Notes: a model not told the origin generated them from the letters alone. A DNA stretch of 51,183 bases from Methylococcales bacterium (GCA_023145835.1 JAGLDH010000095.1:1-51183); one strand, 5' to 3'. Shown: positions 7,221 to 17,177, counted from the first letter of the stretch. Program-made: numbers and translations.

Positions 7221-7829
7221 TTACTTAGCTTGGCTTTCCTGTTTGATTAAAAGATCCATTGCTTCAATCATTTTTTCATGTGAACCTGCTATTGGTCCTG
7301 TTGTTTTATATTTTCCATTAATAATGATGGCAGGAACACCTGTAATACCATACCGTGGACCCATTGCTTTTGCCTGACGTACTTTGGCATCAACCAAGAA
7401 AGAGTTAAACGTTTCATGAAATTTAGCTTTATCAACGCCATGAGCAACAAAGAATTTAGCAAGATCATCTTCTGATGTTAGCTTTTGTTTTTTATTTTGA
7501 ATCGCATCAAAAAAATCTCCATGAACTTTATCTACAACATCTAAAGCCTCAGCTACATAATAAGCTTTAGCGTGCTTTCCCCATACGTCACTAAAAATAG
7601 CAGGTTGGCGAATAAACTCGACATTAGCAGGCAATGTCTTTAACCATTTGTCCATCAGAGGTTCAAGGCTGTAGCAATGAGGACAACCGTACCAAAAGAA
7701 CTCAATTATTTCTATTTTATCGGTGTTTTGGGTAGGTTGCGCAGAGGATAAAGTCTCATAACCTGAAGACTCGGCCTGTGAAATTGATGCGAATGAAAAT
7801 AAAAAAAATAGAACGAATTTTTTTAACAT
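7221..7829 (-). CDS. dsbA: Periplasmic thiol:disulfide interchange protein DsbA
   Basis: A 202-residue exported oxidoreductase that introduces disulfides into periplasmic proteins. A signal peptide covers residues 1-19 (ending ISQAE). The active site C49-P-H-C52 sits in the FFWYGCPHCYSLEP context typical of DsbA, and the cis-proline loop GITGVPAIIINGKY lies near the C-terminus. Length is normal. No dsbB is nearby. It converges on djlA across a shared terminator, and its upstream side faces the 3' end of the CysB-type regulator. It could serve the cysteine-containing exported proteins of this window, but that is conjecture. Confidence 0.93.
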   Translation of the reverse strand: MLKKFVLFFLFSFASISQAESSGYETLSSAQPTQNTDKIEIIEFFWYGCPHCYSLEPLMDKWLKTLPANVEFIRQPAIFSDVWGKHAKAYYVAEALDVVDKVHGDFFDAIQNKKQKLTSEDDLAKFFVAHGVDKAKFHETFNSFLVDAKVRQAKAMGPRYGITGVPAIIINGKYKTTGPIAGSHEKMIEAMDLLIKQESQAK

Positions 7830-7987
7830 TGTATAGCTTCTCCTTAAGAGTGAAATCAGGGTGGTAATCTATTAAAAAATATTGAATAGGGTTGAATACT
7901 TAATTGTGACTAACTTATATTTAAGATAGTTCAGCGATTTATATCACAAAAACATAATTAAACTGCTTATCTTATTATAGCTTCGGA

Positions 7988-8959
7988 TTAATACATAGGT
8001 ATTTCTACATTAGAAAATAATTGTTGTCTCGTTTTAAAATCTTCACAATCAATAGCCTGCTTAATTAAATCCTGTGTAAGGTGAGGTGCAAATAGTTCAA
8101 TAAACGGGTAGACATATGGTTTGATCATTCTGTTTTTTTTAATCGCTATCTGGCTTGTTGTAATGCCAAATAAATGTTTTACATTGTGTGCAAATAAATC
8201 AATATCTTGGTTTTCATTAAATGCCATGTCCGCAATAATACCAATTCCCAGTCCTAAGCGGACATAGGTTTTAATCACATCCGCATCTGAAGCTGTAAGC
8301 ACAATGTTTGGTTGCAAATGATGTTGATTAAATATTTCATCCTGTGAGTTTCGCCCAGTAAATCCTTTAACATAAGTAATGATAGGATATTGAACAATAT
8401 CCTTTAGTTTTATTTTTCTATTTTGTGCTAATGGGTGATCTTTTTTGGTAATAACACTTCGACTCCATTGGTAGCAAGGTAAAGCAACTAAAGATTCGCG
8501 GCTAGCTAAAACTTCTGTTGCAATGGCTATATCTACATTCCCTTCTTCTAACAAAGTGGCAACCTGCTCTGGTGTACCTTGTTGAATAGTTAAGTTTATT
8601 TCAGGATGTAAAGATAAATACTGTTCTACAATGACGGGTAAAACATAACGGGCTTGCGTATGAGTGGTGGCTATCGCTATGGATTTTTGTTTATCTGTAA
8701 ACTGCTCCGCCGTTTGTTTAATATCGCCAACTTTATTTAATATATCTTTTGCTAACTTTAGTATCTGTTCCCCTGCTGGTGAGAGAGCAATTAATTTTCG
8801 GCCATTCCGTTCAAATATTTTTATTCCTAATTCATCTTCTAATAGTTTAATTTGTTTACTCACTCCTGATTGGGATGTACATAAGGTTGAGGCAGCTTTG
8901 GATATATTAAGCTGTTGTTTTTCAATCTCAAATAAAAAACGGAATTGTTGTAACTTCAT
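7988..8959 (-). CDS. CysB-type LysR-family transcriptional regulator
   Basis: A 323-residue LysR protein closely resembling CysB/Cbl. The N-terminal helix-turn-helix (MKLQQFRFLFEIEKQQLNIS, then STLCTSQSGVSKQIKLLEDELG) has the Cys-Thr-Ser-Gln-x-Gly-Val-Ser-Lys pattern of CysB. The inducer-binding domain contains TTHTQARYVLP and SDADVIKTYVRLGLGIGI, residues that in CysB contact sulfate or acetylserine. CysB proteins activate sulfur-assimilation genes. The divergent neighbour, a TauE/SafE exporter whose ATG is 102 bp away, is a likely target. I leave the symbol empty because Cbl-like paralogues look alike. Confidence 0.88.
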   Translation of the reverse strand: MKLQQFRFLFEIEKQQLNISKAASTLCTSQSGVSKQIKLLEDELGIKIFERNGRKLIALSPAGEQILKLAKDILNKVGDIKQTAEQFTDKQKSIAIATTHTQARYVLPVIVEQYLSLHPEINLTIQQGTPEQVATLLEEGNVDIAIATEVLASRESLVALPCYQWSRSVITKKDHPLAQNRKIKLKDIVQYPIITYVKGFTGRNSQDEIFNQHHLQPNIVLTASDADVIKTYVRLGLGIGIIADMAFNENQDIDLFAHNVKHLFGITTSQIAIKKNRMIKPYVYPFIELFAPHLTQDLIKQAIDCEDFKTRQQLFSNVEIPMY

Positions 8960-9061
8960 ATGTTATCTCTTTTTGGAATAACTTTATATCTTTAAACCAC
9001 TTTTAAATATATATGAAATCCGGTATATTTGCTCGCTTTTAGTTTTAACATCAATGGAAAC
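8960..9061. promoter_or_regulatory. Divergent promoter region, CysB-type regulator / TauE exporter
   Basis: These 102 bp separate the divergent starts and are very AT-rich. A TATATT box at about 9024-9029 could be the -10 element of the exporter gene, which would put the transcript start close to its ATG. LysR proteins usually bind such shared regions; no unmistakable T-N11-A palindrome can be fixed by eye. Confidence 0.35.
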
Positions 9062-9871
9062 ATGGAATTTATTCATATTGCTGCAGGCGCATTAGTCGGG
9101 TTAATTATTGGGCTAACAGGGGTTGGGGGAGGTTCATTAATGACTCCAATTCTAGTCTTGGGGTTTGGTATTTCACCGACTATTGCAGTAGGTACAGATT
9201 TACTTTATGCAGCCTTAACAAAATGCAGTGGTGTTTATTTCCATCAAAGAAACCAAACGATAGATTGGAAAATTGTTTTTCTTTTAGGGTCTGGAAGTGT
9301 TCCTAGCTCAATGATCACTATTTCAATTTTGGAGCATTTAAAAAAAACCGGTTTTAATTATGATGACATTATTATTTTAACGCTAGGCATTATGCTTATT
9401 TTGACATCGTTTATTATCTTTATAAAAGACGAACTACTAGAATTTATTCATTCAAATCATGGCGACAGTTTTTTCGTCAATTTTGTTAGAAACTACCGAC
9501 CTCACATTACCGTTCTTTGTGGTTGTTTGCTTGGTTGTGTTGTCACTATTTCTTCTGTAGGAGCCGGTGCCATAGGGTCTGCCATACTTTTTCTATTATA
9601 CCCACGTAAATCGTCAATAGGTATTGTGGGTACAGATATAGCCCATGCTGTTCCCCTAACAGCCATTGCTGGGTTAGGACATCTACATTTTGGTAGTATT
9701 GATTTTAGTTTGCTGTTTGGTTTATTAATAGGTGGTGTGCCTGCTATTTATTTAGGTAGTTTTATAGGAAGAAACTTACCGGATAGAGTTCTACGCCCCC
9801 TTATAGCTTTATTGTTATTAGCCATGGGAACTAAGTTAATGATCTCTCAAATGCCTTGGGTATACATTTAA
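9062..9871 (+). CDS. TauE/SafE-family sulfite or organosulfonate exporter
   Basis: A 269-residue inner-membrane protein of the TSUP family with about seven to eight helices. The first repeat opens with GALVGLIIGLTGVGGGSLMTP, the canonical TSUP glycine-rich motif, and the second with a related SSVGAGAIGSAILFLLYP. I chose ATG 9062 (preceded by GGAAAC) over an upstream TTG at 9029, which would add 11 poorly hydrophobic residues. Family members move sulfite, sulfonates or related anions. The divergent CysB-type regulator supports a sulfur role here. The substrate cannot be read from the sequence. Confidence 0.88.
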   Translation: MEFIHIAAGALVGLIIGLTGVGGGSLMTPILVLGFGISPTIAVGTDLLYAALTKCSGVYFHQRNQTIDWKIVFLLGSGSVPSSMITISILEHLKKTGFNYDDIIILTLGIMLILTSFIIFIKDELLEFIHSNHGDSFFVNFVRNYRPHITVLCGCLLGCVVTISSVGAGAIGSAILFLLYPRKSSIGIVGTDIAHAVPLTAIAGLGHLHFGSIDFSLLFGLLIGGVPAIYLGSFIGRNLPDRVLRPLIALLLLAMGTKLMISQMPWVYI

Positions 9872-9895
9872 AATTATCTATTTTGAGAGACTCTT

Positions 9896-10042
9896 TAGGG
9901 GCACTTCTATTAATAGATGAATGGAAAATTAAGTCCAAAATATCCAATCTCTGCATTGAAATCCTTCGCAATAGTCTGCTATCACATGTGACAACACCTT
10001 GATCTTGAATGTTTTGGTTCTTAAATTAATAGAGGCTCCTTA
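9896..10042. mobile_element. TA-flanked palindromic MITE-like element, copy D (divergent)
   Basis: The inner segment 9898-10040 (143 bp) starts GGGGCACTTCTATTAAT; its far end in reverse complement starts AGGAGCCTCTATTAAT. TA lies at both borders (9896-9897, 10041-10042). It shares the outer AGGA-CCTCT pattern and an internal AATTAAGTCC with the copies at 4722, 23441 and 37553 but is the most divergent. It fills most of the 312-bp gap between the exporter and metG; the rest of that gap (10043-10183) would carry the metG promoter, and I can name no boxes there. Confidence 0.55.
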
Positions 10043-10183
10043 AGAATCAGGATAACTTCCTGTTTTGGGTGATGCGCAGATCTCCTGATTTAATTAGTTT
10101 AAACTCACTTTATATACAAATTTGAGGGCAGTTTTATGTCTATTTCATATTAGACAAGGCTATATCATGAAAATGAGGTGATT

Positions 10184-12250
10184 ATGTGCCATAATCACGA
10201 GTTAGATTTTGCCTTGCCACCATTTAATTCCATGTCTGATAGAAAAATTCTTGTTACGAGTGCGTTACCTTATGCTAACGGCTCAATTCATTTAGGTCAT
10301 CTGGTTGAATATATCCAAACAGATATTTGGGTGCGTTTTCAAAAACAGCGCGGTAACCAATGCCATTATGTTTGTGCTGATGATACTCATGGTACGCCTA
10401 TTATGCTACGAGCTGATAGTGAGGGCATTACACCAGAGGAACTCGTTGCACAGGTAGAAAAAGAACATCGGGCTGACTTTGATGATTTTGGTATTGCATT
10501 TGATAATTATCACACAACGCATTCAGTAGAAAATAAAGAATTTGCAGAACTTATTTATACTCGGTTACGTGATGGTGGACATATTAGTAAACGTACGATA
10601 AGCCAAGCATTTGATCCAGTTAAAAATATGTTTTTACCTGATCGCTTTATTAAAGGCGAGTGTCCAAAATGTGGTGCTAAAGATCAGTATGGTGATAATT
10701 GTGAAGCATGTGGGGCAACTTATTCTCCAACTGATTTAAAAAATGCAGTTTCTGTCGTTTCTGGTGAAAAGCCAATTGAAAAAGATTCTGAACATTATTT
10801 CTTCAATCTTGGCGATTTTACAGAGCTACTTGAGGGGTGGACAAAAGCAGAAGGCCATCTGCAACCTGAAGTTAAAAACAAAATGGCAGAATGGTTAGAA
10901 ACTGGTTTAAAACAATGGGATATTTCTCGTGATGCACCTTATTTTGGTTTTGAAATTCCCAATGCACCGGGTAAATATTTTTACGTTTGGCTAGATGCAC
11001 CTATTGGGTACATGGCTAGCTTTAAAAATTTATGTGATAAACAGGGTTTGAACTTTGATGACTTTTGGGGGAAAGACAGTGATGTCGAACTCTATCATTT
11101 TATAGGTAAGGATATTGTCTATTTCCATGCCTTGTTCTGGCCGGCTATGTTAACGGGGGCTAATTTTAGAACGCCTAGTGCCGTTTTTGTTCACGGTTTT
11201 TTAACGGTGAACGGAGAAAAAATGTCCAAATCACGCGGCACTTTTATTAAGGCGCGTACTTATTTGGAACATTTAAACCCAGAATATTTACGCTATTATT
11301 TTGCAGCCAAATTAACGAATGGTATTGATGATCTTGATCTGAATTTTGATGATTTTAGCCAACGTGTTAATTCTGATCTAGTTGGAAAAGTTGTTAATAT
11401 TGCCAGCCGTTGTAGCGGCTTTATCAAAAAACGGTTTGATGGAAAGTTATCGGCTTCTCATTCTGAACCCGAATTATTCAAACTGTTTGTTGATGCTAAT
11501 GAATCCATCGCGACTTATTATGAAGATCGTGAGTATGGTAAAGCAATGCGTGAAATTATGGCGTTAGCAGACAAAGCAAACCAATATATTGATGAGAAAA
11601 AACCTTGGGTCATTGCCAAAGAAGAAGGGCGAGATAGTGAGCTACATGATATTTGTTCAATGGGAGTTAATCTATTCCGCTTATTAGTCGCCTATTTAAA
11701 GCCGGTTATTCCAATATTGGCAGAAAACACCGAGGACTTTTTAAATATTGAACCCCAAGGTTGGCCTATTGCAGCAGAGCCTTTACTAAGCCACGAAATT
11801 AAAAAGTTCAAACCCTTAATGACACGAGTTGAAGCAGATAAAATTGAAGCTATTGTGGAAGCCTCTAAAGAAAATTTAATAAAAGCAACTGAACCAAAAG
11901 CAAAAACGTGTGATCCTATTGCCGAGACTATTGAATTTGATGATTTTGCAAAAATTGATTTACGTATCGCTAAAATTATAAAAGCTGAGCATGTAGAAGG
12001 AGCCGATAAATTATTACAACTCACTGTTGATATTGGTGATGAAACACGTAATATTTTTGCAGGGATAAAATCTGCCTATGCTCCAGAAGATTTAGAAGGT
12101 AAGCTGACTATTGTTGTTGCCAACCTAAAACCACGAAAGATGCGGTTTGGTTTATCAGAAGGTATGGTGCTTGCTGCAGGTCCTGGAGGAAAAGATTTAT
12201 GGGTGTTAAGTCCTGATGAAGGGGCTCAACCGGGTATGCGAGTTAAATAG
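10184..12250 (+). CDS. metG: Methionyl-tRNA synthetase
   Basis: A 688-residue class I aminoacyl-tRNA synthetase that charges tRNA-Met. The HIGH motif appears as [10 protein letters not shown] and the KMSKS motif as [10 protein letters not shown] zinc knuckle with C-P-K-C and C-E-A-C lies near residues 155-175. A C-terminal OB-fold tRNA-binding domain ([14 protein letters not shown] to the end) marks the long form. I chose ATG 10184 because GAGG lies at ideal spacing. A GTG at 10178 and an ATG at 10232 ([17 protein letters not shown]) are alternatives, and the latter matches the usual family start but has no ribosome-binding site. The Hcp homologue follows after 22 bp. Confidence 0.95.
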   Translation: MCHNHELDFALPPFNSMSDRKILVTSALPYANGSIHLGHLVEYIQTDIWVRFQKQRGNQCHYVCADDTHGTPIMLRADSEGITPEELVAQVEKEHRADFDDFGIAFDNYHTTHSVENKEFAELIYTRLRDGGHISKRTISQAFDPVKNMFLPDRFIKGECPKCGAKDQYGDNCEACGATYSPTDLKNAVSVVSGEKPIEKDSEHYFFNLGDFTELLEGWTKAEGHLQPEVKNKMAEWLETGLKQWDISRDAPYFGFEIPNAPGKYFYVWLDAPIGYMASFKNLCDKQGLNFDDFWGKDSDVELYHFIGKDIVYFHALFWPAMLTGANFRTPSAVFVHGFLTVNGEKMSKSRGTFIKARTYLEHLNPEYLRYYFAAKLTNGIDDLDLNFDDFSQRVNSDLVGKVVNIASRCSGFIKKRFDGKLSASHSEPELFKLFVDANESIATYYEDREYGKAMREIMALADKANQYIDEKKPWVIAKEEGRDSELHDICSMGVNLFRLLVAYLKPVIPILAENTEDFLNIEPQGWPIAAEPLLSHEIKKFKPLMTRVEADKIEAIVEASKENLIKATEPKAKTCDPIAETIEFDDFAKIDLRIAKIIKAEHVEGADKLLQLTVDIGDETRNIFAGIKSAYAPEDLEGKLTIVVANLKPRKMRFGLSEGMVLAAGPGGKDLWVLSPDEGAQPGMRVK

Positions 12251-12272
12251 AGACTAAACCAAGAGGGACATC

Positions 12273-13949
12273 ATGTTTTGCTACCACTGCCAAGAAGCTA
12301 AAAAAAATAAAGTCTGCGATACAGCAGGTATCTGCGGTAAAAAAGCAAACGTCTCTAGTCTACAAGATATGCTTATGTTTAGTTTGAAAGGTCTCTCCTT
12401 TTATACCGATCGAGCAGAAGAGTTTAATTTAGTCACAAACAAAACAAGTCGTTTTCTAGCGAAAGCTCTTTTTTCTATGGTGACCAATGTGAATTTTTCT
12501 CCAGCTGATTTTGTCAGTATGATAGAAGAAGCTGTCACACGTAGAAACTCAGTCCGAAAGCAGTTTATGGCTGCTTATCAACTAAGAAACGGAGAAGAAT
12601 TTAATCAACCTTTACCAGAAGAAGCTGAATGGCAATATTCTGAACTTAGTGAAGACGAGTTAACAGAAAAAGGGGCTACTGTTGGTGTTGAAAGAGATAT
12701 GGAGCGTCTTGATGAAGATGTTCTTAATCTTCAAGAGTGTCTACTTTATGCGGTAAAAGGATTGGGGGCTCTGGCGATTCATAACCTTGAATTAAATATT
12801 GAAGATGATGAACAATATCGATTCTTGCATCAGGCATTAAATTTTACACTAAATAAAAACAATACCTTTGATGACATTTTACCTATGTTGGATAAAAGTG
12901 GTACTCTTGGCTTATCTGCAATGGGGCAACTGGAATTAGCCAATAATAATAAATTTGGCGACCCAGTGCCGACAACTGTTTACCTAGATACTCAAGATAA
13001 CCCAGGTATTTTAATATCAGGTCATGATTTACAAGATATAGAAGATTTATTAGAACAAACTGTCGGTACAGGGGTTGATGTTTATACTCATGGGGAAGCC
13101 ATTTCAGCACATGCATATCCAGCATTAAAGAAATATTTTAATCTAGTCGCTAATTATGGTGGTGCTTGGCAAAGTCAAAAAACTGAATTTCCAAAATTTA
13201 ACGGCCCAATTCTGGTAACAACGAATAGTATTCAACAACCTAAAAAGACCTATCAAGAAAAATTGTTTAGCACAGGAATGGTCGGTTGGCCGGATGTTCC
13301 CCACATATCTGACAGAAAACCAGGGCAGCGCAAAGATTTTAGCAATATAATCGAGATAGCAAAACAAAGTGAAGCTCCTGCTCCCTTAAACGAAGGGAAA
13401 ATTACGACAGGTTTTGGTATTAAGGCACTGACCGACTTGACTGAAGGGATAGCCGCAGCGATTAAAGCTAATAAAATTAAGCGTATTATTGTGATGGCAG
13501 GTACTGATGGCCGTCATAAAGAAAGAAAATATTACACTGAATTAGCAGAAGCATTACCAAAAGATGCCCTCATCATGACAGCTGGCGACACAAAATATCG
13601 ATTTTACCAACACGATTTTGGTTTAATTGACAACATTCCTCGGTTTCTTGATGCAGGGCAGAGTAATGACTTTTCTGCCATTATTAAATTTCTGAAGCAT
13701 TTACAGAAAACTTTAGATCTGGAAACACTCAATATCTTACCAGTTTCATTTGATATTGCATGGTATGAACAGAAAACTATTTTAATGATGCTTGCCCTGT
13801 TCGCATTAGATTTTAAAAATATCCGTATCGGACCAACACTACCTCCTTTTTTTACTCCTAATATACTAGAGTTATTAGCTAATAAATATGGTTTAAAAGG
13901 TATTGATACAGTAGAAAATGACATTGAAGCATTGATGGCAGGAAACTGA
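12273..13949 (+). CDS. Hcp homologue lacking the hybrid-cluster cysteines
   Basis: A 558-residue protein alignable end to end with hybrid-cluster protein (Hcp, hydroxylamine/NO reductase), as recalled from Desulfovibrio vulgaris. The N-terminal cluster cysteines are intact (C3, C6, C15, C21). The known hybrid-cluster ligands H244, E268 and E494 correspond to H251 (ISGHDL), E275 (THGE) and E499 (WYEQK). All four cysteine ligands are replaced: C312 by S319 (TTNS), C406 by T411 (MAGT), C434 by D439 (TAGD) and C459 by S464 (GQSND). Only one other cysteine exists in the protein. The reading frame is clean and the surrounding motifs are conserved, so this is a maintained gene, probably unable to build the normal hybrid cluster. 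It follows metG by 22 bp and precedes an RnfB-type ferredoxin by 8 bp. Automatic annotation as hydroxylamine reductase would be misleading. Confidence 0.9.
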   Translation: MFCYHCQEAKKNKVCDTAGICGKKANVSSLQDMLMFSLKGLSFYTDRAEEFNLVTNKTSRFLAKALFSMVTNVNFSPADFVSMIEEAVTRRNSVRKQFMAAYQLRNGEEFNQPLPEEAEWQYSELSEDELTEKGATVGVERDMERLDEDVLNLQECLLYAVKGLGALAIHNLELNIEDDEQYRFLHQALNFTLNKNNTFDDILPMLDKSGTLGLSAMGQLELANNNKFGDPVPTTVYLDTQDNPGILISGHDLQDIEDLLEQTVGTGVDVYTHGEAISAHAYPALKKYFNLVANYGGAWQSQKTEFPKFNGPILVTTNSIQQPKKTYQEKLFSTGMVGWPDVPHISDRKPGQRKDFSNIIEIAKQSEAPAPLNEGKITTGFGIKALTDLTEGIAAAIKANKIKRIIVMAGTDGRHKERKYYTELAEALPKDALIMTAGDTKYRFYQHDFGLIDNIPRFLDAGQSNDFSAIIKFLKHLQKTLDLETLNILPVSFDIAWYEQKTILMMLALFALDFKNIRIGPTLPPFFTPNILELLANKYGLKGIDTVENDIEALMAGN

Positions 13950-13957
13950 TTATTCAA

Positions 13958-14530
13958 ATGAATCAGTCTTTATCTATAGAAGATCAAGTTAACCAAATTA
14001 ATGCATTACTGCCGCAAACACAATGTACAAAATGTGGCTTTTCTGGGTGTAAACCCTATGCACAAGCGATTGTCGATGGAAAAGCAGGAATAAATCAATG
14101 TCCACCAGGTGGCAGCTCTGGTATTAAAAAACTAGCCAATTTATTACAAGTACAAAGCCAGCCCCTCGATCCGAGTTTTGGAGTTGAACAAGCTAGAACC
14201 GTTGCATTTATTATTGAAGAAGACTGCATCGGCTGCACTAAATGTCTACCTCCTTGTCCTGTTGATGCGATATTAGGTGCAAATAAGCATATGCACACGG
14301 TTATTACTGCTGAATGTACTGGTTGCGAATTATGTATAGCGCCTTGCCCTGTTGATTGTATTATGATGATACCAATAGAATCATCATCACATTGGAGTCA
14401 AGCAGATGCTGATAAGGCTAAACAACGATTTTTAAACAAAGAAAAACGATTGCAAAAACAAGCGGAAGAAAGAATAGCTCGTTTAGCAAAACAAAAACAA
14501 ATGTTAGCAAAATTAAGATCTAAAAAATAG
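13958..14530 (+). CDS. RnfB/RsxB-type iron-sulfur electron-transfer protein, soluble form
   Basis: A 190-residue protein with the RnfB-type Fe-S domain (CTKCGFSGC, then the fourth cysteine in INQCPPGG) at residues 22-50. Two ferredoxin [4Fe-4S] motifs follow, [16 protein letters not shown] (about 90-105) and [16 protein letters not shown] (about 120-135). The N-terminal membrane anchor of canonical RnfB is missing and no other rnf genes are nearby, so it is probably a cytoplasmic electron carrier. The C-terminal tail is a basic helix rich in K, Q and R. It starts 8 bp after the Hcp homologue, so the ferredoxin may be its electron partner in place of the usual Hcr reductase. That pairing is inference. 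Confidence 0.88.
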   Translation: MNQSLSIEDQVNQINALLPQTQCTKCGFSGCKPYAQAIVDGKAGINQCPPGGSSGIKKLANLLQVQSQPLDPSFGVEQARTVAFIIEEDCIGCTKCLPPCPVDAILGANKHMHTVITAECTGCELCIAPCPVDCIMMIPIESSSHWSQADADKAKQRFLNKEKRLQKQAEERIARLAKQKQMLAKLRSKK

Positions 14531-14570
14531 CAAATAAAGTATTCATCTATTCATTTAAATAGGAAAAACC

Positions 14571-15170
14571 ATGAAAATTACTCGTTTATTATTAGTCAAT
14601 GTACTTAGTTTTATTCTTTTAGGTAATGTTGTAGCAGAAACATTGCCTACAACATCAAAAACACCAAATATTAAACTCAATGCTGAAGAAAATGGAAAAA
14701 CACTTACATTTACTTTTTGGAGAGAGGCATTAGCGGGTAAGAATACGTTTTTAATGAAAGTTGAATCAGCTGCTACTAGTGATATTTTTATTTGTGGCTC
14801 ATCGTTTAAAGTAATACAAAATGGCAAAGAATTTACGTCATTAAAACTTAACTCTGGCGATAGTGCTAAACAATGTCATGTATTTCGTACAGGAAGAACA
14901 TTTAAATTTGACCAAGTTGCTTCCAATAAATTTGACGATCAAGCTGCATTTTCTATAGCTTACAATACCAAAACAGTTGATATTCCAGCTCATGCTGGCG
15001 CTGTTTCTGGAGGCACAATAGTCAATAAAAAACTGGATATTCATATGTCTTCAGCAACTTACCAAACACCTCAAGGCTCATTGAATATATCGGCTGATCT
15101 TGAGTTTAAAGGTGTTGATGGAAATGGTGATTATATTTGGAAGTTAAAAAGTTATAAATTAAATCAATAG
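14571..15170 (+). CDS. Hypothetical exported protein
   Basis: A 199-residue protein with a clear signal peptide (residues 1-22, ending GNVVAE). The mature part appears beta-rich, with two cysteines (FICGSS and AKQCHV) that could form a disulfide. I recognise no family. The ATG is preceded by AATAGGAAAAA. It lies 40 bp after the RnfB-type gene and could be the last gene of the metG-Hcp-RnfB transcript. A periplasmic location is inferred from the signal peptide; the function is unknown. Confidence 0.7.
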   Translation: MKITRLLLVNVLSFILLGNVVAETLPTTSKTPNIKLNAEENGKTLTFTFWREALAGKNTFLMKVESAATSDIFICGSSFKVIQNGKEFTSLKLNSGDSAKQCHVFRTGRTFKFDQVASNKFDDQAAFSIAYNTKTVDIPAHAGAVSGGTIVNKKLDIHMSSATYQTPQGSLNISADLEFKGVDGNGDYIWKLKSYKLNQ

Positions 15171-15495
15171 CATATAGTTGTACTTTCTGTTTTTTTGATA
15201 CCGAAAAGTAGACAAAGAACAAACATTCTTTATCTACAGTTAACTTATTTTTGGCTAGCAGTAGATAAAGAAAGCAAGTTTTGGGCATAAAATACTACAT
15301 CATCATCCGATAATAATTTGTAAGCCATCTGCTTTTTTTCCATAGTTAAAACTGGAAAATATTCCGCTCTTCCAATGAGCTATTCTAATAGCTCACAATA
15401 AATTGTACTCAGAAAATAGATGCTGTTGAACTTTATCCTGCTTTTATAATGTCAATTTTGTTAAAATAGGCGGCTACTCAGGATATTAAGACATT
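15171..15495. other. Intergenic region with two palindromic structures before the SulP gene
   Basis: No gene is visible. TTCTTTATCTAC (15226-15237) and GTAGATAAAGAA (15261-15272) form a 12-bp stem with a 23-nt loop, possibly a terminator for the preceding operon although the T-run is weak. A 20-bp perfect palindrome, TGAGCTATTCTAATAGCTCA (15376-15395), lies 100 bp before the SulP start and is a candidate operator for a dimeric regulator. TTGTTA and a TATAAT-like TTATAATG at about 15433-15462 could be promoter elements. Confidence 0.5.
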
Positions 15496-17103
15496 ATGAA
15501 CAAACATTCAATACTTCCTAAGAAAGGAATCGACGGTTTAAAAGAAAATTGGCGTAGTGATTTACAAGCTGGTTTTTTTGTCTTTTTAATAGCTTTACCT
15601 TTATGTTTAGGTATTTCCATAGGCTCTGGGTTTCCACCTTCAGCAGGGATTATTACTGCAATTGTCGGAGGATTATTAGTTTCTCGTATTAGTGGATCTT
15701 ATATTGTCATTAATGGGCCGGCGGGGGGCTTAATTGTTGTTATGCTGGCAGCTGTAGAATCACTTAGTGATGGTGGTGATATGATGTCAGGGTATCGCTA
15801 TACTCTCGCTGCAATCATGGTTGCAGGCCTATTTCAAGTGATTATGGGTCGTTATAAAATGGGGAGTTTAAGTGCTTTTTTTCCCACACCAGTTGTACAT
15901 GGAATGCTTGCTGCTATGGGTATAAGCATTATGGCGAGACAAATTCATGTGATGTTAGGTATGACACCAGAGTCAGGTAGTCTTTTTTCTTCAATAGGGC
16001 AAATTCCAAGTAGTATAATAAATTCACCCTTTGACATTACAGTGATAGGGTTGACCTCTTTTACCATTTTATTCTTTTGGCCTTTTTTAAAACAAAGTAA
16101 GTTAGGCAAAATTCCTGCGCCTATTATTGTTTTATTAGTGGGTGTTGCCTTAGCTCAATTTTTTGGCGTTCAATACGATAATCCTGATTCACGTCCTTTT
16201 TTGGTTGATATTCCTGCTGATGTGAGTTCGTATTTTTATCTTCCCGACTTTTCAAAAATATTAACTTTTGAATTTTGGATGGCGACAATAACTATTTGTA
16301 TGGTTGCAAGCCTTGAGAGCTTGTTGAGTGCGACTGCGGCTGAAAAAATAGATCCTCATAAAAGGCAAACCGATTTAGATCAGGATTTAGCGGCTGTTGG
16401 CTTAGGCAATGTAATTTCTGGTTTTTTAGGTGGTTTGCCTATGATTGCGGAATTTGTACGTAGCTCAGCTAATGTAGAAGGTGGCGCTCAAACGGGGTGG
16501 GCTAACTTTTTTCATGCACTTTTCTTGCTCATTTTTGTGACTTTATTTCCGCATCTTATTCATAGTATTCCTCATGCATCTTTAGCTGCTTTATTAGTTT
16601 TTGTTGGCTACCGCCGTGCAACACCAAAAATATTTGCAAATGTTTTGGCGATAGGTAAAGACCAGCTATTTTTATTCATAGTAACTATTTTAGCGGTATT
16701 AGCAACTAACTTATTAGTTGGGGTTTTTATTGGTGTATTTGTTAAATTAATACTTCACTTATCACGAGGCGTATGGATAAATAATTTATTTAAAATTCAT
16801 TTTACAATTACAGAACAGGGCGAACACGTTACGGTAAAAATTATTGGTTCTGCTTTATTTTCTAATTTCTTACCGCTTAAAAAAGCGGTTGATAATATAG
16901 AGTCAGGCAAAGTAATCACCTTTGACTTCTCTCAAGGTTATTTAATAGATCATTCAATATTAATTTATATTGAAGAATTCAGTTCACATTATGCACGTAA
17001 TGGCTGTGGTACTTGTCGGAAGGTAGGTCATGCCTTAGAGAAGTACTCAGATCATGATTTGGCTGTACGCCTAATGACGGAAGATGATAGAAAGCAAAAG
17101 TAA
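15496..17103 (+). CDS. SulP-family inorganic anion transporter
   Basis: A 535-residue inner-membrane transporter of the SLC26/SulP family, whose members carry sulfate, bicarbonate or other anions, often with sodium or protons. The family signature region is visible at the N-terminus (WRSDLQAGFFVFLIALPLCL and GSYIVINGPAGGLIVVMLA), and ten or more helices follow. ATPTIF-type and GLPMIAEFVRSSAN motifs match SulP helices 8-10. The C-terminal STAS-like cytoplasmic domain (about residues 440-530) is present but short. Substrate specificity cannot be assigned; the gene stands alone, with no carbonic anhydrase or cys genes beside it. Confidence 0.9.
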   Translation: MNKHSILPKKGIDGLKENWRSDLQAGFFVFLIALPLCLGISIGSGFPPSAGIITAIVGGLLVSRISGSYIVINGPAGGLIVVMLAAVESLSDGGDMMSGYRYTLAAIMVAGLFQVIMGRYKMGSLSAFFPTPVVHGMLAAMGISIMARQIHVMLGMTPESGSLFSSIGQIPSSIINSPFDITVIGLTSFTILFFWPFLKQSKLGKIPAPIIVLLVGVALAQFFGVQYDNPDSRPFLVDIPADVSSYFYLPDFSKILTFEFWMATITICMVASLESLLSATAAEKIDPHKRQTDLDQDLAAVGLGNVISGFLGGLPMIAEFVRSSANVEGGAQTGWANFFHALFLLIFVTLFPHLIHSIPHASLAALLVFVGYRRATPKIFANVLAIGKDQLFLFIVTILAVLATNLLVGVFIGVFVKLILHLSRGVWINNLFKIHFTITEQGEHVTVKIIGSALFSNFLPLKKAVDNIESGKVITFDFSQGYLIDHSILIYIEEFSSHYARNGCGTCRKVGHALEKYSDHDLAVRLMTEDDRKQK

Positions 17104-17177
17104 CTTTAGGAGAGTATTTAATTAAATATAGATAATCTAACATTGAATATTTATAGTGTCTTTTGATAATAGGTTTG

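Noticed and set aside
12273-13949. Reading the Hcp homologue as an ordinary hydroxylamine reductase
   Set aside because: All four hybrid-cluster cysteines are replaced, so the standard activity cannot be assumed.
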